DNA of 64,000 nucleotides from a bacterium (GTDB lineage Bacteria; Armatimonadota; UBA5829): positions 1-64,000 of the forward strand of contig JAJFVF010000013.1 in the NCBI GenBank assembly GCA_021371935.1, read 5' to 3'. The notes under the pieces were generated by a model. The model was not told where the DNA came from and made no database searches. It saw nothing but the letters and a program-made list of their open reading frames with translations. Shown one piece after another: positions 17,829 through 26,908 of the stretch; positions within the stretch are counted from its first letter, which is position 1, and every line of letters begins with the position of its first letter. The translations under genes and the position numbers were made by a program.

Positions 17829-18992
17829 CTAGACAAATTCGGCAACCTTGTGCCTTGTCTCTCCATCCACTTCATATATCTCTTCAAGTGACGGCGAGGG
17901 TTTTGACTTATGTCTTTCCATCGCTCTGCGAACCACCTTCGCAATATCCAGGAAGCCAATCCTGCCATTCAGGAACATGTCCACCGCCACCTCATCGGCA
18001 GCATTCATTACAACAGCCAGCGTGCCGCCCACTTTTGCGGCCTTCATCGCCAGCCCAAGACATTCGAACTTGTCCATATCGACTTCGCCAAAGCTCAGTG
18101 TTCCTGCTTTCAAAATATCAAGTTTCGGCAGCTTCGAGTCGACCCGCTGCGGATAGAGCAGGGCATACTGGATCGGCAGCCTCATATCCGGCAGACCGAG
18201 CTGCGCAATTGTCGATCCATCGCAAAACCGGACCATCGAGTGCACAATGCTTGTCGGATGTATCACGACCTCAACCCTGTCCGCCTCAACGCCAAAGAGC
18301 CACTTCGCCTCGATAATTTCGAGACCCTTATTCATCAGCGTGGCCGAGTCGACAGTCACCTTCTTGCCCATCTTCCATGTCGGATGGGCGAGAGCCTGTT
18401 CGGCAGTCACGTCGGCCAACTCGGATTTTGGCTTATCCCTGAAAGCTCCGCCTGAAGCGGTCAGATATATCTTTTCAATACTATTGCGGTCCTCGCCGTT
18501 GAGGCACTGGAAAATAGCCGAGTGCTCACTGTCTATGGGCAGCAAAGCCACACCTTTGCGCGATGCAGCCTCCATGACCAGATGACCTGCCGCCACCAAT
18601 ACCTCTTTGCTCGCCAGAGCCACATCCTTACCCGCCTCGATAGCCTTGAGGGTGGGGGAAAGCCCCGGCGTGCCCGCGACCGATACTACTATTTTATCAG
18701 TTTCATCCTCCACGGCAAGCTCATCGAATCCGTTCTTGCCGGTGTAGACCCTGATCCCACAACTACTTAGGGTCGATTCGACCTTATCTTTCGCCTGACC
18801 GTCTCCAATGCAGACCGCTTTGGGCATGAACTCCAATGCCTGCGAGATAAGCAGGTCGGCATTATTCTGCGCGCCGAGGCCGACGATGCGGACCCTTTGA
18901 TGACCCAGCCGCTTGACTACATCCAAAACCTGTGTTCCTATAGACCCGGTCGAACCCAATATTGAAATACGCACAGGCCGTGACTCACTCAT
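17829..18992 (-). CDS. dxr: 1-deoxy-D-xylulose 5-phosphate reductoisomerase
   Basis: The 387-residue enzyme makes MEP from DXP using NADPH, the committed step of the MEP pathway. The N-terminal Rossmann motif is ILGSTGSIGTQVLDV. The metal and substrate site is LLPIDSEHSAIFQCL, followed by LTASGGAFRD and HPTWKMGKKVTVDSATLMNKGLE-type sequence. The ATG overlaps the uppS stop by four bases, so translation is coupled. cdsA, which usually sits between uppS and dxr, is missing here. Confidence 0.97.
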   Translation of the reverse strand: MSESRPVRISILGSTGSIGTQVLDVVKRLGHQRVRIVGLGAQNNADLLISQALEFMPKAVCIGDGQAKDKVESTLSSCGIRVYTGKNGFDELAVEDETDKIVVSVAGTPGLSPTLKAIEAGKDVALASKEVLVAAGHLVMEAASRKGVALLPIDSEHSAIFQCLNGEDRNSIEKIYLTASGGAFRDKPKSELADVTAEQALAHPTWKMGKKVTVDSATLMNKGLEIIEAKWLFGVEADRVEVVIHPTSIVHSMVRFCDGSTIAQLGLPDMRLPIQYALLYPQRVDSKLPKLDILKAGTLSFGEVDMDKFECLGLAMKAAKVGGTLAVVMNAADEVAVDMFLNGRIGFLDIAKVVRRAMERHKSKPSPSLEEIYEVDGETRHKVAEFV

Positions 18993-19744
18993 TTGTGATC
19001 TCCACTCTCGTCAACCACTTTGCCAAATTTACGCGTGCGCCCTTGATAGCTCTTGATCGCATCATATAGATCGTCTTTAGAGAAATCAGGCCAGAGAGTG
19101 TCTGTGACAAATAGCTCGGAGTATGCAGTCTCCCAAAGCAGGAAATTGCTTACACGCATCTCACCGGCAGTGCGGATCATAAGGTCCGGCTCGGGCAGTT
19201 CAGGGTGATACATAAGGCCGGTAAGCGTCTTCTCATCTATATCATCCGCGGCAATCTTACCCTCGGAAACCATAGCCGCGGCCTTTTTCACTGCATCCAC
19301 TATTTCATTTCGACCGCCATAGTTGACCGCGATGTTAAGTATGATACGGTCGTTGTTTTTTGTCTCCTCATAATCCTCGTTGAACTGTTTCTGCAGTTCC
19401 TTCGGCAGCTCATGAAAGCGTCCGCTTGTGATAATTCGGACATTTTCTTTCTTCATGTAGTTCAGCTCGGCTTTTGCTGCATAACGAATCAGCTTCATCA
19501 GCCCGCTGACTTCATCAGCAGGCCGCTTCCAGTTTTCGGACGAGAACGCATATGCCGTAATGACCTTTACGCCGAAGTCAGCCGCATTGATTACGAAGTT
19601 TTTCAGTGATTTATATCCGCGTCGATGTCCTTCAAGGCGCGGCAGACCCCTGCGTCTGGCCCATCTGCCGTTTCCGTCCATTATCACAGCGATGTGCTTG
19701 GGTATTCTCTCCGGGTCCAAGTCTGTATAAGATTTGCGGCTCAA
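18989..19744 (-). CDS. uppS: Undecaprenyl diphosphate synthase
   Basis: The 251-residue cis-prenyltransferase makes the C55 lipid carrier for cell-wall synthesis. The signature HIAVIMDGNGRWA lies near the N terminus, with RxxGH-type RLEGHRRGY and the C-terminal PEPDLMIRTAGEMRVSNFLLWE. I chose TTG at 19744 (GGAG ten bases upstream). The open frame extends 49 codons further, but those codons run through the intergenic hairpin repeats at 19821-19888 and do not resemble UppS. It follows frr after a 211-base repeat-rich gap. Confidence 0.95.
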   Translation of the reverse strand: MSRKSYTDLDPERIPKHIAVIMDGNGRWARRRGLPRLEGHRRGYKSLKNFVINAADFGVKVITAYAFSSENWKRPADEVSGLMKLIRYAAKAELNYMKKENVRIITSGRFHELPKELQKQFNEDYEETKNNDRIILNIAVNYGGRNEIVDAVKKAAAMVSEGKIAADDIDEKTLTGLMYHPELPEPDLMIRTAGEMRVSNFLLWETAYSELFVTDTLWPDFSKDDLYDAIKSYQGRTRKFGKVVDESGDHK

Positions 19745-19820
19745 ATTATTCGTGCTCCATATATCGCCTGCAAACAGCCTAATCACCAATATAAAAGCAG
19801 GTATCCATTGAAAACCAGAT

Positions 19821-19888
19821 CGTCCGGGGTATTCTTGCCCCGGACGTAAATTTTGAATAAACAAGTCGGGGGCAGGAATACCCCCGAC
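19821..19888. repeat. Paired CGGGGGTATTC hairpins, copy 1
   Basis: Hairpin one is cgtccgggg/ccccggacg (19821-19846) with loop tattcttg. Hairpin two is gtcggggg/cccccgac (19865-19888) with loop caggaata, the same loop word in inverted orientation. The related pair is at 57244-57294. Confidence 0.7.
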
Positions 19889-19955
19889 CATCCTATATTT
19901 GATCTATGTTGTCCCAGACCGCCCGAGACATTTCTATCCTGGATGTTAAATGGGG

Positions 19956-20513
19956 TTATACCTCTTTGAGTTCAGCCTCTTTTGCTGCCGTGTGTTTGTC
20001 TATATCGACAATAAATTTATCTGTGAGCTTTTGTATTTTTTCCTGCTCACGCTTCATCTCATCCTCGGATATCTCCGATTTCTTTTCCTGTGCCTTGAGA
20101 TGTTCATTTGCGTCACGGCGTATATTGCGTACCGCAATCTTGTGATCCTCCGACTTCTTATGAAGCTGCTTGATGAGGTCCTTACGTCTCTCTTCAGTCA
20201 GATATGGAATGTTGAGCCTTATCACCTGACCATCACTCTGCGGCGTTATTCCGATATCCGAACTCTGGATCGCCTTGGATATCGCGTCGATACTGTTGCG
20301 GTCCCATGGTGAGATCAGCAATTGCCTGGGCTCGGGAACCGAGATTCCGGCCAATTGATTGATGGGTGTAGGTGTGCCGTAATAATCTACTTTGATCCCT
20401 TCGAGCAGCATCGGATTGGCTCTGCCGGTCCTTATGGTGGCAAAGTCATGATCGGCGGCTTCTACCGCCTTTTGCATGCGCCTTTCGGCTTCCTGAATTA
20501 CTTCTGCAGTCAA
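19956..20513 (-). CDS. frr: Ribosome recycling factor
   Basis: The 185-residue protein splits post-termination ribosomes together with [24 protein letters not shown], the [14 protein letters not shown] region and the long C-terminal helix are all typical. The start is TTG, overlapping the pyrH stop in a TTGA arrangement. Gene order pyrH-frr is widely conserved. Confidence 0.97.
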   Translation of the reverse strand: MTAEVIQEAERRMQKAVEAADHDFATIRTGRANPMLLEGIKVDYYGTPTPINQLAGISVPEPRQLLISPWDRNSIDAISKAIQSSDIGITPQSDGQVIRLNIPYLTEERRKDLIKQLHKKSEDHKIAVRNIRRDANEHLKAQEKKSEISEDEMKREQEKIQKLTDKFIVDIDKHTAAKEAELKEV

Positions 20514-21256
20514 GAGTCCTTCCCTCCCCTTACGAGTGTGCCGATTGTTTCACCACGCGCGGCTCTTGCGATGTTGCCGGGCGTGGTTATGTCGAATACG
20601 ACTATGGGTAAGTTGTTCTCCATACACAGAGTGAAAGCAGTCAGATCCATAATGCCCAGGTTTCGGCTGATCGCGTCCATATAGCTGATCTCATCGAATT
20701 TGACTGCGTCTTTGTCTTTATGCGGATCGCTTGTGTAGACTCCATCGACGTTCGTTGCTTTGAGCACGGCATCGGCCTTGATTTCGAGCGCACGAAGGGA
20801 TGCGGCAGTGTCGGTGGTAAAGAACGGATTGCCCGTGCCTGCCGCCAGAATCACCACTCTTCCCTTTTCGAGATGCCTGATCGCTCGTCTGAGAATAAAC
20901 GGTTCAGCCACTTCAGCCATTTTGATTGCCGACTGAACTCGTGTATGTACTCCCATCTTCTCGAGTGCATCCTGCAGCGCCAGCGAGTTGATGACCGTTC
21001 CGAGCATGCCCATATAATCAGCGGTTGCCCGGTCCATGCCCTTATTTGATGCCGATCCGCCGCGGATAATGTTACCCGCGCCGATCACGACGGCTATCTC
21101 TACTCCGGACTCTCTAGCTTCCTTGATGCCCAGAGCGATGGACTCGATTGTGTCGGGGCAGAGTCCAAGTTTTTGTGAACCTGAAAACGCCTGTCCCGAC
21201 AGCTTGAGCAGGACTCGGTTCCATTTTCGGTCTATGCTCGATTTAGAGTCAGTCAC
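20510..21256 (-). CDS. pyrH: UMP kinase
   Basis: The 248-residue amino acid kinase family protein phosphorylates UMP to [26 protein letters not shown] and [14 protein letters not shown] are the expected motifs. I chose GTG at 21256, which overlaps the tsf stop by eight bases and has GGAG nine bases upstream; a TTG at 21271 is the alternative. It supplies UDP for nucleotides and UDP-sugar precursors. Confidence 0.96.
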   Translation of the reverse strand: MTDSKSSIDRKWNRVLLKLSGQAFSGSQKLGLCPDTIESIALGIKEARESGVEIAVVIGAGNIIRGGSASNKGMDRATADYMGMLGTVINSLALQDALEKMGVHTRVQSAIKMAEVAEPFILRRAIRHLEKGRVVILAAGTGNPFFTTDTAASLRALEIKADAVLKATNVDGVYTSDPHKDKDAVKFDEISYMDAISRNLGIMDLTAFTLCMENNLPIVVFDITTPGNIARAARGETIGTLVRGGKDS

Positions 21257-22118
21257 CGGATGTTTCTCCAACGCGGTATCTTACGTATCCAGCTATCTTT
21301 ATGTCTTCGCCGGTTGTTTTTGCGGCGGCCTTGACCAGGTCCTCGATGGTCTGATCCTCATCCTTAATGAAAGGCTGCTCCAACAGGCACACGCGGGAAT
21401 AGAACTCTTTCATCCGCCCATCGATGATCCTGTCGATAATTTTCTCAGGCTTGCCTTCTTTGATCGCCCACTGTCTATGAACGTCTCGTTCTTTGTCGAT
21501 AGCATCGGCAGCAATGTCATCGCGCTTCATATAGTCCGGGTTTGCCCAGGCTATGTGCATAGCGATATCCTTTGCAAGACTCAGTGATGTATCGGAGACT
21601 GCTGCTCCTTTAAGTTCGACAAGCACCCCGATCTGATCGCCCATATGCACATAAGAGCCGATCACACCATCGGTTGCAAGGCGCACGAACCTGTTCACCG
21701 CCAGTTTTTCGCCGATCTTGCCCATAAGCTCGTTGACCAGGTCTTTGACGGGTCTGCCGTCCTTGAATGGTGTGTCGAGCATCGCATCTAGGTTGGCTAT
21801 ATCGCCGGACTCTGCTACGAATTTCGCAAGTCCCTTGGCCAGTTCGACGAATTCGGGTGTCTTGGCGACGAATGTAGTCTCACAGTTTACCTCGACCATC
21901 GCTCCGGCTTTATTATCACCCGTGACAAAGCAGCCTATCAGACCCTCCGAAGCGCTCTTTGTCTCGCGTTTGGCTGCGACTGCGATGCCCTTTTCGCGAA
22001 GCAGAGTGACTGCCTTTTCGTAATCACCGTTTGTTTCGGTGAGCGCTTTTTTGCAGTCCATCATGCCCGCGCCGGTCTGTTCTCTCAGTTTCTTAACCAT
22101 ATCGGCAGTAATTGCCAT
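21249..22118 (-). CDS. tsf: Elongation factor Ts
   Basis: The 289-residue nucleotide exchange factor for EF-Tu has the N-terminal UBA-like segment ([19 protein letters not shown]). The core includes [18 protein letters not shown] and [11 protein letters not shown]. The protein is full length. It lies 61 bases downstream of rpsB, the near-universal rpsB-tsf order. Confidence 0.98.
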   Translation of the reverse strand: MAITADMVKKLREQTGAGMMDCKKALTETNGDYEKAVTLLREKGIAVAAKRETKSASEGLIGCFVTGDNKAGAMVEVNCETTFVAKTPEFVELAKGLAKFVAESGDIANLDAMLDTPFKDGRPVKDLVNELMGKIGEKLAVNRFVRLATDGVIGSYVHMGDQIGVLVELKGAAVSDTSLSLAKDIAMHIAWANPDYMKRDDIAADAIDKERDVHRQWAIKEGKPEKIIDRIIDGRMKEFYSRVCLLEQPFIKDEDQTIEDLVKAAAKTTGEDIKIAGYVRYRVGETSGD

Positions 22119-22179
22119 GTTTCACTCTCCAAGTATATATACAATGCTCCACCGCAAATGCGATTGAGCAGATAATCGG

Positions 22180-23022
22180 TTATTCTACCTTATCTTCTGT
22201 CTGGGTGTCTTCAGCGCCTTCTGCGCCGATAAAGACTTCCTCTTCAGCCTCCGGTTTTTCTTCTTCGCCTTCTTCTGAGGTCTCTTCACCCTCGCCCTCT
22301 GCTTCGGCTGCTGCTTCCTCGACCTCTTCAGCCTCTTCGGCTGCAGGCTTGACTTCCACGATAGCCTCGGCGAGTTTGCTCGAAATGAGCTTGATAGCGC
22401 GGATTGCGTCATCGTTGCCGGGGATCACATAGTCGACTTCATCCGGGTCGCAGTTGGTGTCGACTATTGCGACGACCGGGATGTCGAGTTTGCGAGCTTC
22501 CAGAAGGGCAATTCTCTCCTTCTTGAGGTCCACGATATATATAGCGCCCGGCAGTTGGGGCATATCTTTGATTCCACCCAGGAACCTCTCGAGTTTATCT
22601 CTCTGCTCACGGAGCTTGGCAGCTTCTTTCTTGGTAAGCTGCTCGAAGATTCCGTCGGCTTCCATCTTTTCGAGTTCTCTGAGCCTTGCGATGCGGGTCT
22701 GTATGGTACGATAGTTGGTGAGCATTCCGCCCAGCCATCTCTGGTTCACATAATACATCCCACACTGCTTTGCAGCCGTCTCCACTGCTTCCTGTGCCTG
22801 CTTCTTTGTCCCCACGAAGAGTATCGTTTTGCCTTCTGCGGCGACATCCTGGATAAACTTTCGTGCGTCTTCAAAGAGCTTGAGGGTTTGGTGAAGATCG
22901 ATGATGTAGATTCCGTTGCGTCCCCCATAGATATATCTCTTCATCTTGGGGTTCCATCTGTGAGTGCGGTGACCGAAGTGAACGCCGGCTTCCAGCAGTT
23001 CCTTCATTGAAATCGATGCCAA
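22180..23022 (-). CDS. rpsB: Ribosomal protein S2 with a long acidic C-terminal tail
   Basis: The 280-residue small-subunit protein has typical S2 motifs: [17 protein letters not shown] near the start, [13 protein letters not shown], and [21 protein letters not shown]. After about residue 225 it continues as a tail of some 55 residues made mostly of Glu and Ala, which standard S2 proteins lack. The start is TTG at 23022 with AGGAGG upstream. It heads the minus-strand series that runs to proS. Confidence 0.97.
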   Translation of the reverse strand: MASISMKELLEAGVHFGHRTHRWNPKMKRYIYGGRNGIYIIDLHQTLKLFEDARKFIQDVAAEGKTILFVGTKKQAQEAVETAAKQCGMYYVNQRWLGGMLTNYRTIQTRIARLRELEKMEADGIFEQLTKKEAAKLREQRDKLERFLGGIKDMPQLPGAIYIVDLKKERIALLEARKLDIPVVAIVDTNCDPDEVDYVIPGNDDAIRAIKLISSKLAEAIVEVKPAAEEAEEVEEAAAEAEGEGEETSEEGEEEKPEAEEEVFIGAEGAEDTQTEDKVE

Positions 23023-23136
23023 AACTGTATCCTCCTAAGGTTAATCTTCCCGCTTCATCATTCCAGGGCGTAATTCCGCATGTGCAGGAACACCAACGTC
23101 CATAGTCTGAAACGGTGTGTTTTGCCAAACTTGAAA

Positions 23137-23166
23137 ATCATACCATAAATGAGCGATTGTCGTCAA
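23137..23166 (-). promoter_or_regulatory. Promoter of the rpsB operon
   Basis: On the minus strand TTGACG (23166-23161) and TATGAT (23142-23137) are 18 bases apart. The leader to the rpsB start would be about 105 bases. I did not recognise a known S2 leader structure. Confidence 0.65.
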
Positions 23167-23268
23167 TAAAAGAATTGGCACAAAGTTGAAGTGAAGAGGT
23201 CTAGCATAATCATATTGCGATGTATGTTCGTGCGTAGAAACCTGAACAATTTCCATGCGCCAGCTTTC

Positions 23269-23297
23269 TTGACACGGCCTCAGCCTTGCCTTATAAT
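23269..23297 (+). promoter_or_regulatory. Consensus promoter of hppA
   Basis: TTGACA (23269-23274) and TATAAT (23292-23297) are an exact consensus pair with a 17-base spacer. Transcription should start near 23304, giving an unusually long leader of about 185 bases. Confidence 0.85.
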
Positions 23298-23302
23298 CTT
23301 GT

Positions 23303-23370
23303 GGGATACGGGGTTGTATCCAGTTGCAAGAGACGCCGCAGGTCTCGCAGCAGTAATGTGAGAAGCGGCA
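23303..23370 (+). other. Structured leader of hppA
   Basis: Two hairpins can be read: ggatac/gtatcc (from 23304) and gagac/gtctc (about 23330-23346). An alternative pairing of gccgc with gcggc could span the second. It lies between the promoter and the repeat at 23382. I could not match it to a known riboswitch class. Confidence 0.4.
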
Positions 23371-23381
23371 TTTTGTTTGCC

Positions 23382-23457
23382 TAGCCCGAATTATGCGGGA
23401 AGCGCATAATACGGGTCTCCGAGAGCGTTATTCACGTTCTTCGTGAATAATGTGGGC
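23382..23457. repeat. Two-hairpin palindromic repeat, copy B
   Basis: Hairpin one runs from tagcccgaattatgcg to cgcataatacggg, the spacer is tctccgagagc, and hairpin two is gttattcacg/cgtgaataat. It matches the reverse complement of the element at 49195-49271 at nearly every position, including the spacer. It lies in the hppA leader. Confidence 0.85.
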
Positions 23458-23489
23458 AATAAGTACTTTTCAAAGGGGGAAGTCAAAAC

Positions 23490-25952
23490 ATGCACTGCGA
23501 GTCCAAGACTCATAGCAGGCTTGGCAGAATGTTTATCGGGCTCGTCTCGATGGTTCTGCTGGGCATAGTGCTACCGTCCGCGGCATTCGCCAGCGAAGCA
23601 ATCACGCTTCCGAAATTCGAGGAACTGTCCATTATGTGGCCCTCAGTTTTGGCGGTATTTGTCTGCGCGGTTATCGGTCTGTTGTTTGGGTTGATGTGGT
23701 TTAGAGCCATCAACAAGGAAGATCCGGGATCAAAGGGTATGGTCGGTGTAGCCAAGGCTGTTCAGGAAGGCGCACTGGCATATCTAAAAAAGCAAGTAGC
23801 CACGATGTCCGTCTTCGTGATTATCATTGCTATCGGCCTGATATTCCTATATAAGAATGTTGAGGGATTCGGCGGCACTGACCGCGTCTTCCATGTCATT
23901 CCTATCTATGTTGGTGTGAGCTTTGCGTTTATTCTCGGCGTGGCCGCATCGTATCTTGCGGGATTCATCGGTATGATGATGGCCGTGCGCGCAAATGTTC
24001 GCGTTGCCAATGCCGCTCTTTCGAGTTTCAAGCATGCGCTTTATGTGGCGTTCCGCGCGGGCGGCGTCTCCGGTATGGCGACAGTCGGTCTAGGTCTGAT
24101 GGGTGCTTGTGCTGTCTTCTACCTCTTCGGCAATGAGTCGATGAAGGTCCTTATTGGATTCGGTTTTGGTGGATGTCTTGCCGCCCTCTTTATGAGGATC
24201 GGCGGTGGTATATATACAAAGGCTGCTGACGTGGGCGCCGACCTTGTAGGCAAGGTCGAACAGAGTATTCCTGAGGACGATCCTCGAAATGCCGCCACTA
24301 TCGCCGATAACGTCGGTGACAACGTCGGCGACTGCGCCGGTATGGCTGCCGATATCTTCGAGAGCTATGAAGTCACTCTCGTTGCCGCGATTATTCTCGG
24401 CGCCGCCGCATCGACCACACTCGGTCTTGGTGCTGCCGGTCTGGCGCTGGTTGTCTACCCGCTTCTCATCAGAGCTTGGGGTGTGGTTGCGTCGATCATC
24501 GGCATCTACAGTGTCAAGGGTTCTGATGATATGGATATGAACCCGATGGTGCCTATCAACAAGGGATTTATAATCGCATCGATTTTTGCGACGATTGGTT
24601 TCTTTGGCCTCAGCTACTACGTTTTTGAGATGAAGGTCCCGGTTGCCGGTTTCGAGTGGTGGAGATTTGCTCTTGCGAACCTCAGTGGTATCATCCTGTC
24701 CGTGATCATCGACAAGATGACCGAGCACTTCACTGCAATCGACGGCAAACCTGTCACCGAGTGCGCCAAGTCTGCAAAGACCGGTCCGGCTACGATCATA
24801 CTTTCCGGTTTTGCTTCCGGTCTTGAGTCGAGTGTCTGGGGAATAGTCGCGATTTGTCTCGCAATCCTTGCCAGCGTGCTGCTCTTCAAGGGCGACGCTG
24901 CGATGGCTGCCTACGGAATCGCACTTTCCGGTCTTGGACTCCTGACCACCACAGGCTTCATGCTTGCGATGGACACATATGGCCCGATCTCCGATAACGC
25001 CAACGGCATCTTCGAGATGTCCGGTGCTTTGAAGGACGAGGGTGAGGACTCCAACGCCGAAAAGATCGTTGCCAAGCTCGACGCGGTGGGCAACACGACC
25101 AAGGCTCTCACCAAGGGTCTGGCTATCGCAACCGCTGTTATTGCGGCTACGGCTTTATTTAGATCATTTATGGCTGACGCCGGTCTGCTGAATGTTGGTA
25201 TCCGCATCGACATCACAAACGTCTTTATCGGTCTGCTGATCGGCGGCGCGGTGCCGTTCCTGTTCAGTTCATTCGCCATCAATGCGGTAACCCGTGCGGC
25301 ATTCGACCTGGTGCAGGAAGTCCGCAGACAGTTCCGTGAGATCGTGGGTATTATGGACTATGATCCACGAAGCGGTTCCGACAAGGGCAAGCCTGACTAC
25401 CAGAAGTGCGTTGCTATCTCCACTTCTGCTGCTCAGAAAGAGCTGATGAGTCCTGCAGTTTTGGCTGTCAGCGCGCCGATCTTGGTCGGTTTCGGCCTGG
25501 GTTTTGGTGATATGAACGGTGCTGCGGCTCTCGGTGGATTCCTTGCAGGAACAATCGTCACAGGTCAGTTGATGGCGGTTCTCCTTTCCAACGCGGGTGG
25601 TCTCTGGGACAACGCTAAGAAGAAGATCGAAGATGGTATGTTCGGCGGCAAGGGCACACCCGAGCACAAGGCTGCTGTCGTCGGCGACACGGTCGGCGAT
25701 CCGTTCAAGGATACTGCCGGTCCGGCTCTCAACCCGATGATAAAGGTTATGAACCTGGTCGCGGTGCTGCTGGCTCCGATTGTCATACAGCCGATGTCGA
25801 ATGCAGTGCGTGCAACGATTACGATAGTTGCGCTGCTCGCTCTGACTGGTGCGACACTCTGGAGCAAGCGCGGCGGACTTGATGTGGATACGAATGAACC
25901 ATCAAACCCTAGTTCAACACCCGATGACGAACGCGAGACGGTAACAGTCTAA
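23490..25952 (+). CDS. hppA: Membrane H+-translocating pyrophosphatase, K+-independent type
   Basis: The 820-residue, roughly 16-helix pump uses pyrophosphate hydrolysis to export protons. The PPi/Mg site appears as DVGADLVGKVEQSIPEDDPR, with NVGDNVGDCAGMAAD following, and the C-terminal acidic motif is GDTVGDPFKDTAGPALNP. The determinant GNTTKA has lysine near residue 538, where K+-dependent enzymes have alanine, so K+ independence is expected. A signal-like N-terminal extension ending near AFAS precedes the core. It has its own promoter and terminator and is monocistronic. It can remove PPi made by the nearby biosynthetic genes while conserving energy. Confidence 0.97.
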   Translation: MHCESKTHSRLGRMFIGLVSMVLLGIVLPSAAFASEAITLPKFEELSIMWPSVLAVFVCAVIGLLFGLMWFRAINKEDPGSKGMVGVAKAVQEGALAYLKKQVATMSVFVIIIAIGLIFLYKNVEGFGGTDRVFHVIPIYVGVSFAFILGVAASYLAGFIGMMMAVRANVRVANAALSSFKHALYVAFRAGGVSGMATVGLGLMGACAVFYLFGNESMKVLIGFGFGGCLAALFMRIGGGIYTKAADVGADLVGKVEQSIPEDDPRNAATIADNVGDNVGDCAGMAADIFESYEVTLVAAIILGAAASTTLGLGAAGLALVVYPLLIRAWGVVASIIGIYSVKGSDDMDMNPMVPINKGFIIASIFATIGFFGLSYYVFEMKVPVAGFEWWRFALANLSGIILSVIIDKMTEHFTAIDGKPVTECAKSAKTGPATIILSGFASGLESSVWGIVAICLAILASVLLFKGDAAMAAYGIALSGLGLLTTTGFMLAMDTYGPISDNANGIFEMSGALKDEGEDSNAEKIVAKLDAVGNTTKALTKGLAIATAVIAATALFRSFMADAGLLNVGIRIDITNVFIGLLIGGAVPFLFSSFAINAVTRAAFDLVQEVRRQFREIVGIMDYDPRSGSDKGKPDYQKCVAISTSAAQKELMSPAVLAVSAPILVGFGLGFGDMNGAAALGGFLAGTIVTGQLMAVLLSNAGGLWDNAKKKIEDGMFGGKGTPEHKAAVVGDTVGDPFKDTAGPALNPMIKVMNLVAVLLAPIVIQPMSNAVRATITIVALLALTGATLWSKRGGLDVDTNEPSNPSSTPDDERETVTV

Positions 25953-25980
25953 GCACTTATCGGGTGATATAGAACACACA

Positions 25981-26012
25981 AAGGCGGGGGATATTTCTCC
26001 CGCCTTCTTTAT
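25981..26012 (+). terminator. Terminator after hppA
   Basis: The stem aaggcggg (25981-25988) pairs with cccgcctt (25999-26006), followed by a T-rich tract. Confidence 0.85.
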
Positions 26013-26116
26013 TGTACTATTTATGGTGGCGCTCTTTGCGAAACTGCTTCCCCTGCCGGGAGGATTGTGGTACAATGACGCTGGTTTCAGGAGTACATTT
26101 ATAGAAAGGCCGACAC

Positions 26117-26899
26117 GTGATCCCACTTGCCGACGACAACCCGACACGAACCAGACCATACGTGGTCTATGTTCTGATATTGCTTAACATACTGGTCTAT
26201 TTATATGATCGCATGGGGGCTATAGGTCAGTTCGGCAGACTTTATGATTGGTCATTGATCCCCAGTTTTTTGATGACCGGTGCGCCAGTGACAAAGGAGA
26301 TAGGTGTCATCTCCGACGGCATGCAGAGGGTGATCGATATAACATACACCGGGCTTCATCCCAGGTGGCTCACGATTTTCAGCTCAATGTTTATGCACGG
26401 CAGCCTGGTACATATTGGCGGCAACATGCTCTATCTGTGGATATTCGGTAACAATATCGAGGACAGCCTGGGGCATGGACGGTTCATTTTCTTTTATCTG
26501 GTATGCGGCTTGGCTGCGGCAGTCGGGCAAGTAATTCTTAATATCAGCTCCACAGTGCCGATGGTCGGCGCAAGCGGAGCCATTGCCGGTGTATTGGGCG
26601 CTTACCTGATACTCTATCCTCGACAGGACATCAGAACACTGGTATTTCTGGGCTTCTTCTGGACATTTATCGAAGTGCCGGCTCTTTTCGTGCTTGGAGT
26701 ATGGTTTGCCACACAGCTATTTGGCCTTGCCGGAAGCGGCGGAATGGTTGGCGGCGGTGTAGCATATGGAGCGCATGTCGGCGGTTTTATTGCCGGAGTC
26801 ATATTGATAATCATCTTTGGTGGGCGCAGGCTCAAAGGTCCGAGGCGCTATTGTCGACGCCAGTCGACATACGATTATGCCTCGCGCAGATGGGAGTAG
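26117..26899 (+). CDS. Rhomboid-family intramembrane serine protease
   Basis: The 260-residue protein has six or more membrane segments. The catalytic serine motif is GASGAIAGVLGAYL and the catalytic histidine is in AYGAHVGGFIAGV. The conserved N-terminal loop HGSLVHIGGNMLYLWIFGNN is also present. Such enzymes cleave substrates inside the membrane. The start is GTG at 26117 with an AGAAAGG site. The DUF5693 gene follows after nine bases, so it may be cotranscribed with the csaB pair. Confidence 0.9.
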   Translation: MIPLADDNPTRTRPYVVYVLILLNILVYLYDRMGAIGQFGRLYDWSLIPSFLMTGAPVTKEIGVISDGMQRVIDITYTGLHPRWLTIFSSMFMHGSLVHIGGNMLYLWIFGNNIEDSLGHGRFIFFYLVCGLAAAVGQVILNISSTVPMVGASGAIAGVLGAYLILYPRQDIRTLVFLGFFWTFIEVPALFVLGVWFATQLFGLAGSGGMVGGGVAYGAHVGGFIAGVILIIIFGGRRLKGPRRYCRRQSTYDYASRRWE

Positions 26900-26908
26900 G
26901 GTGCCGTA

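Noticed and set aside
19745-19891. N-terminal extension of uppS
   Set aside because: The extra codons are made of hairpin repeats and do not match the family; a TTG with a ribosome site lies at the expected start.
23303-23380. Fluoride riboswitch upstream of the pyrophosphatase
   Set aside because: The conserved CUGAUG-type segment and the pseudoknot pairing of that class are not present.
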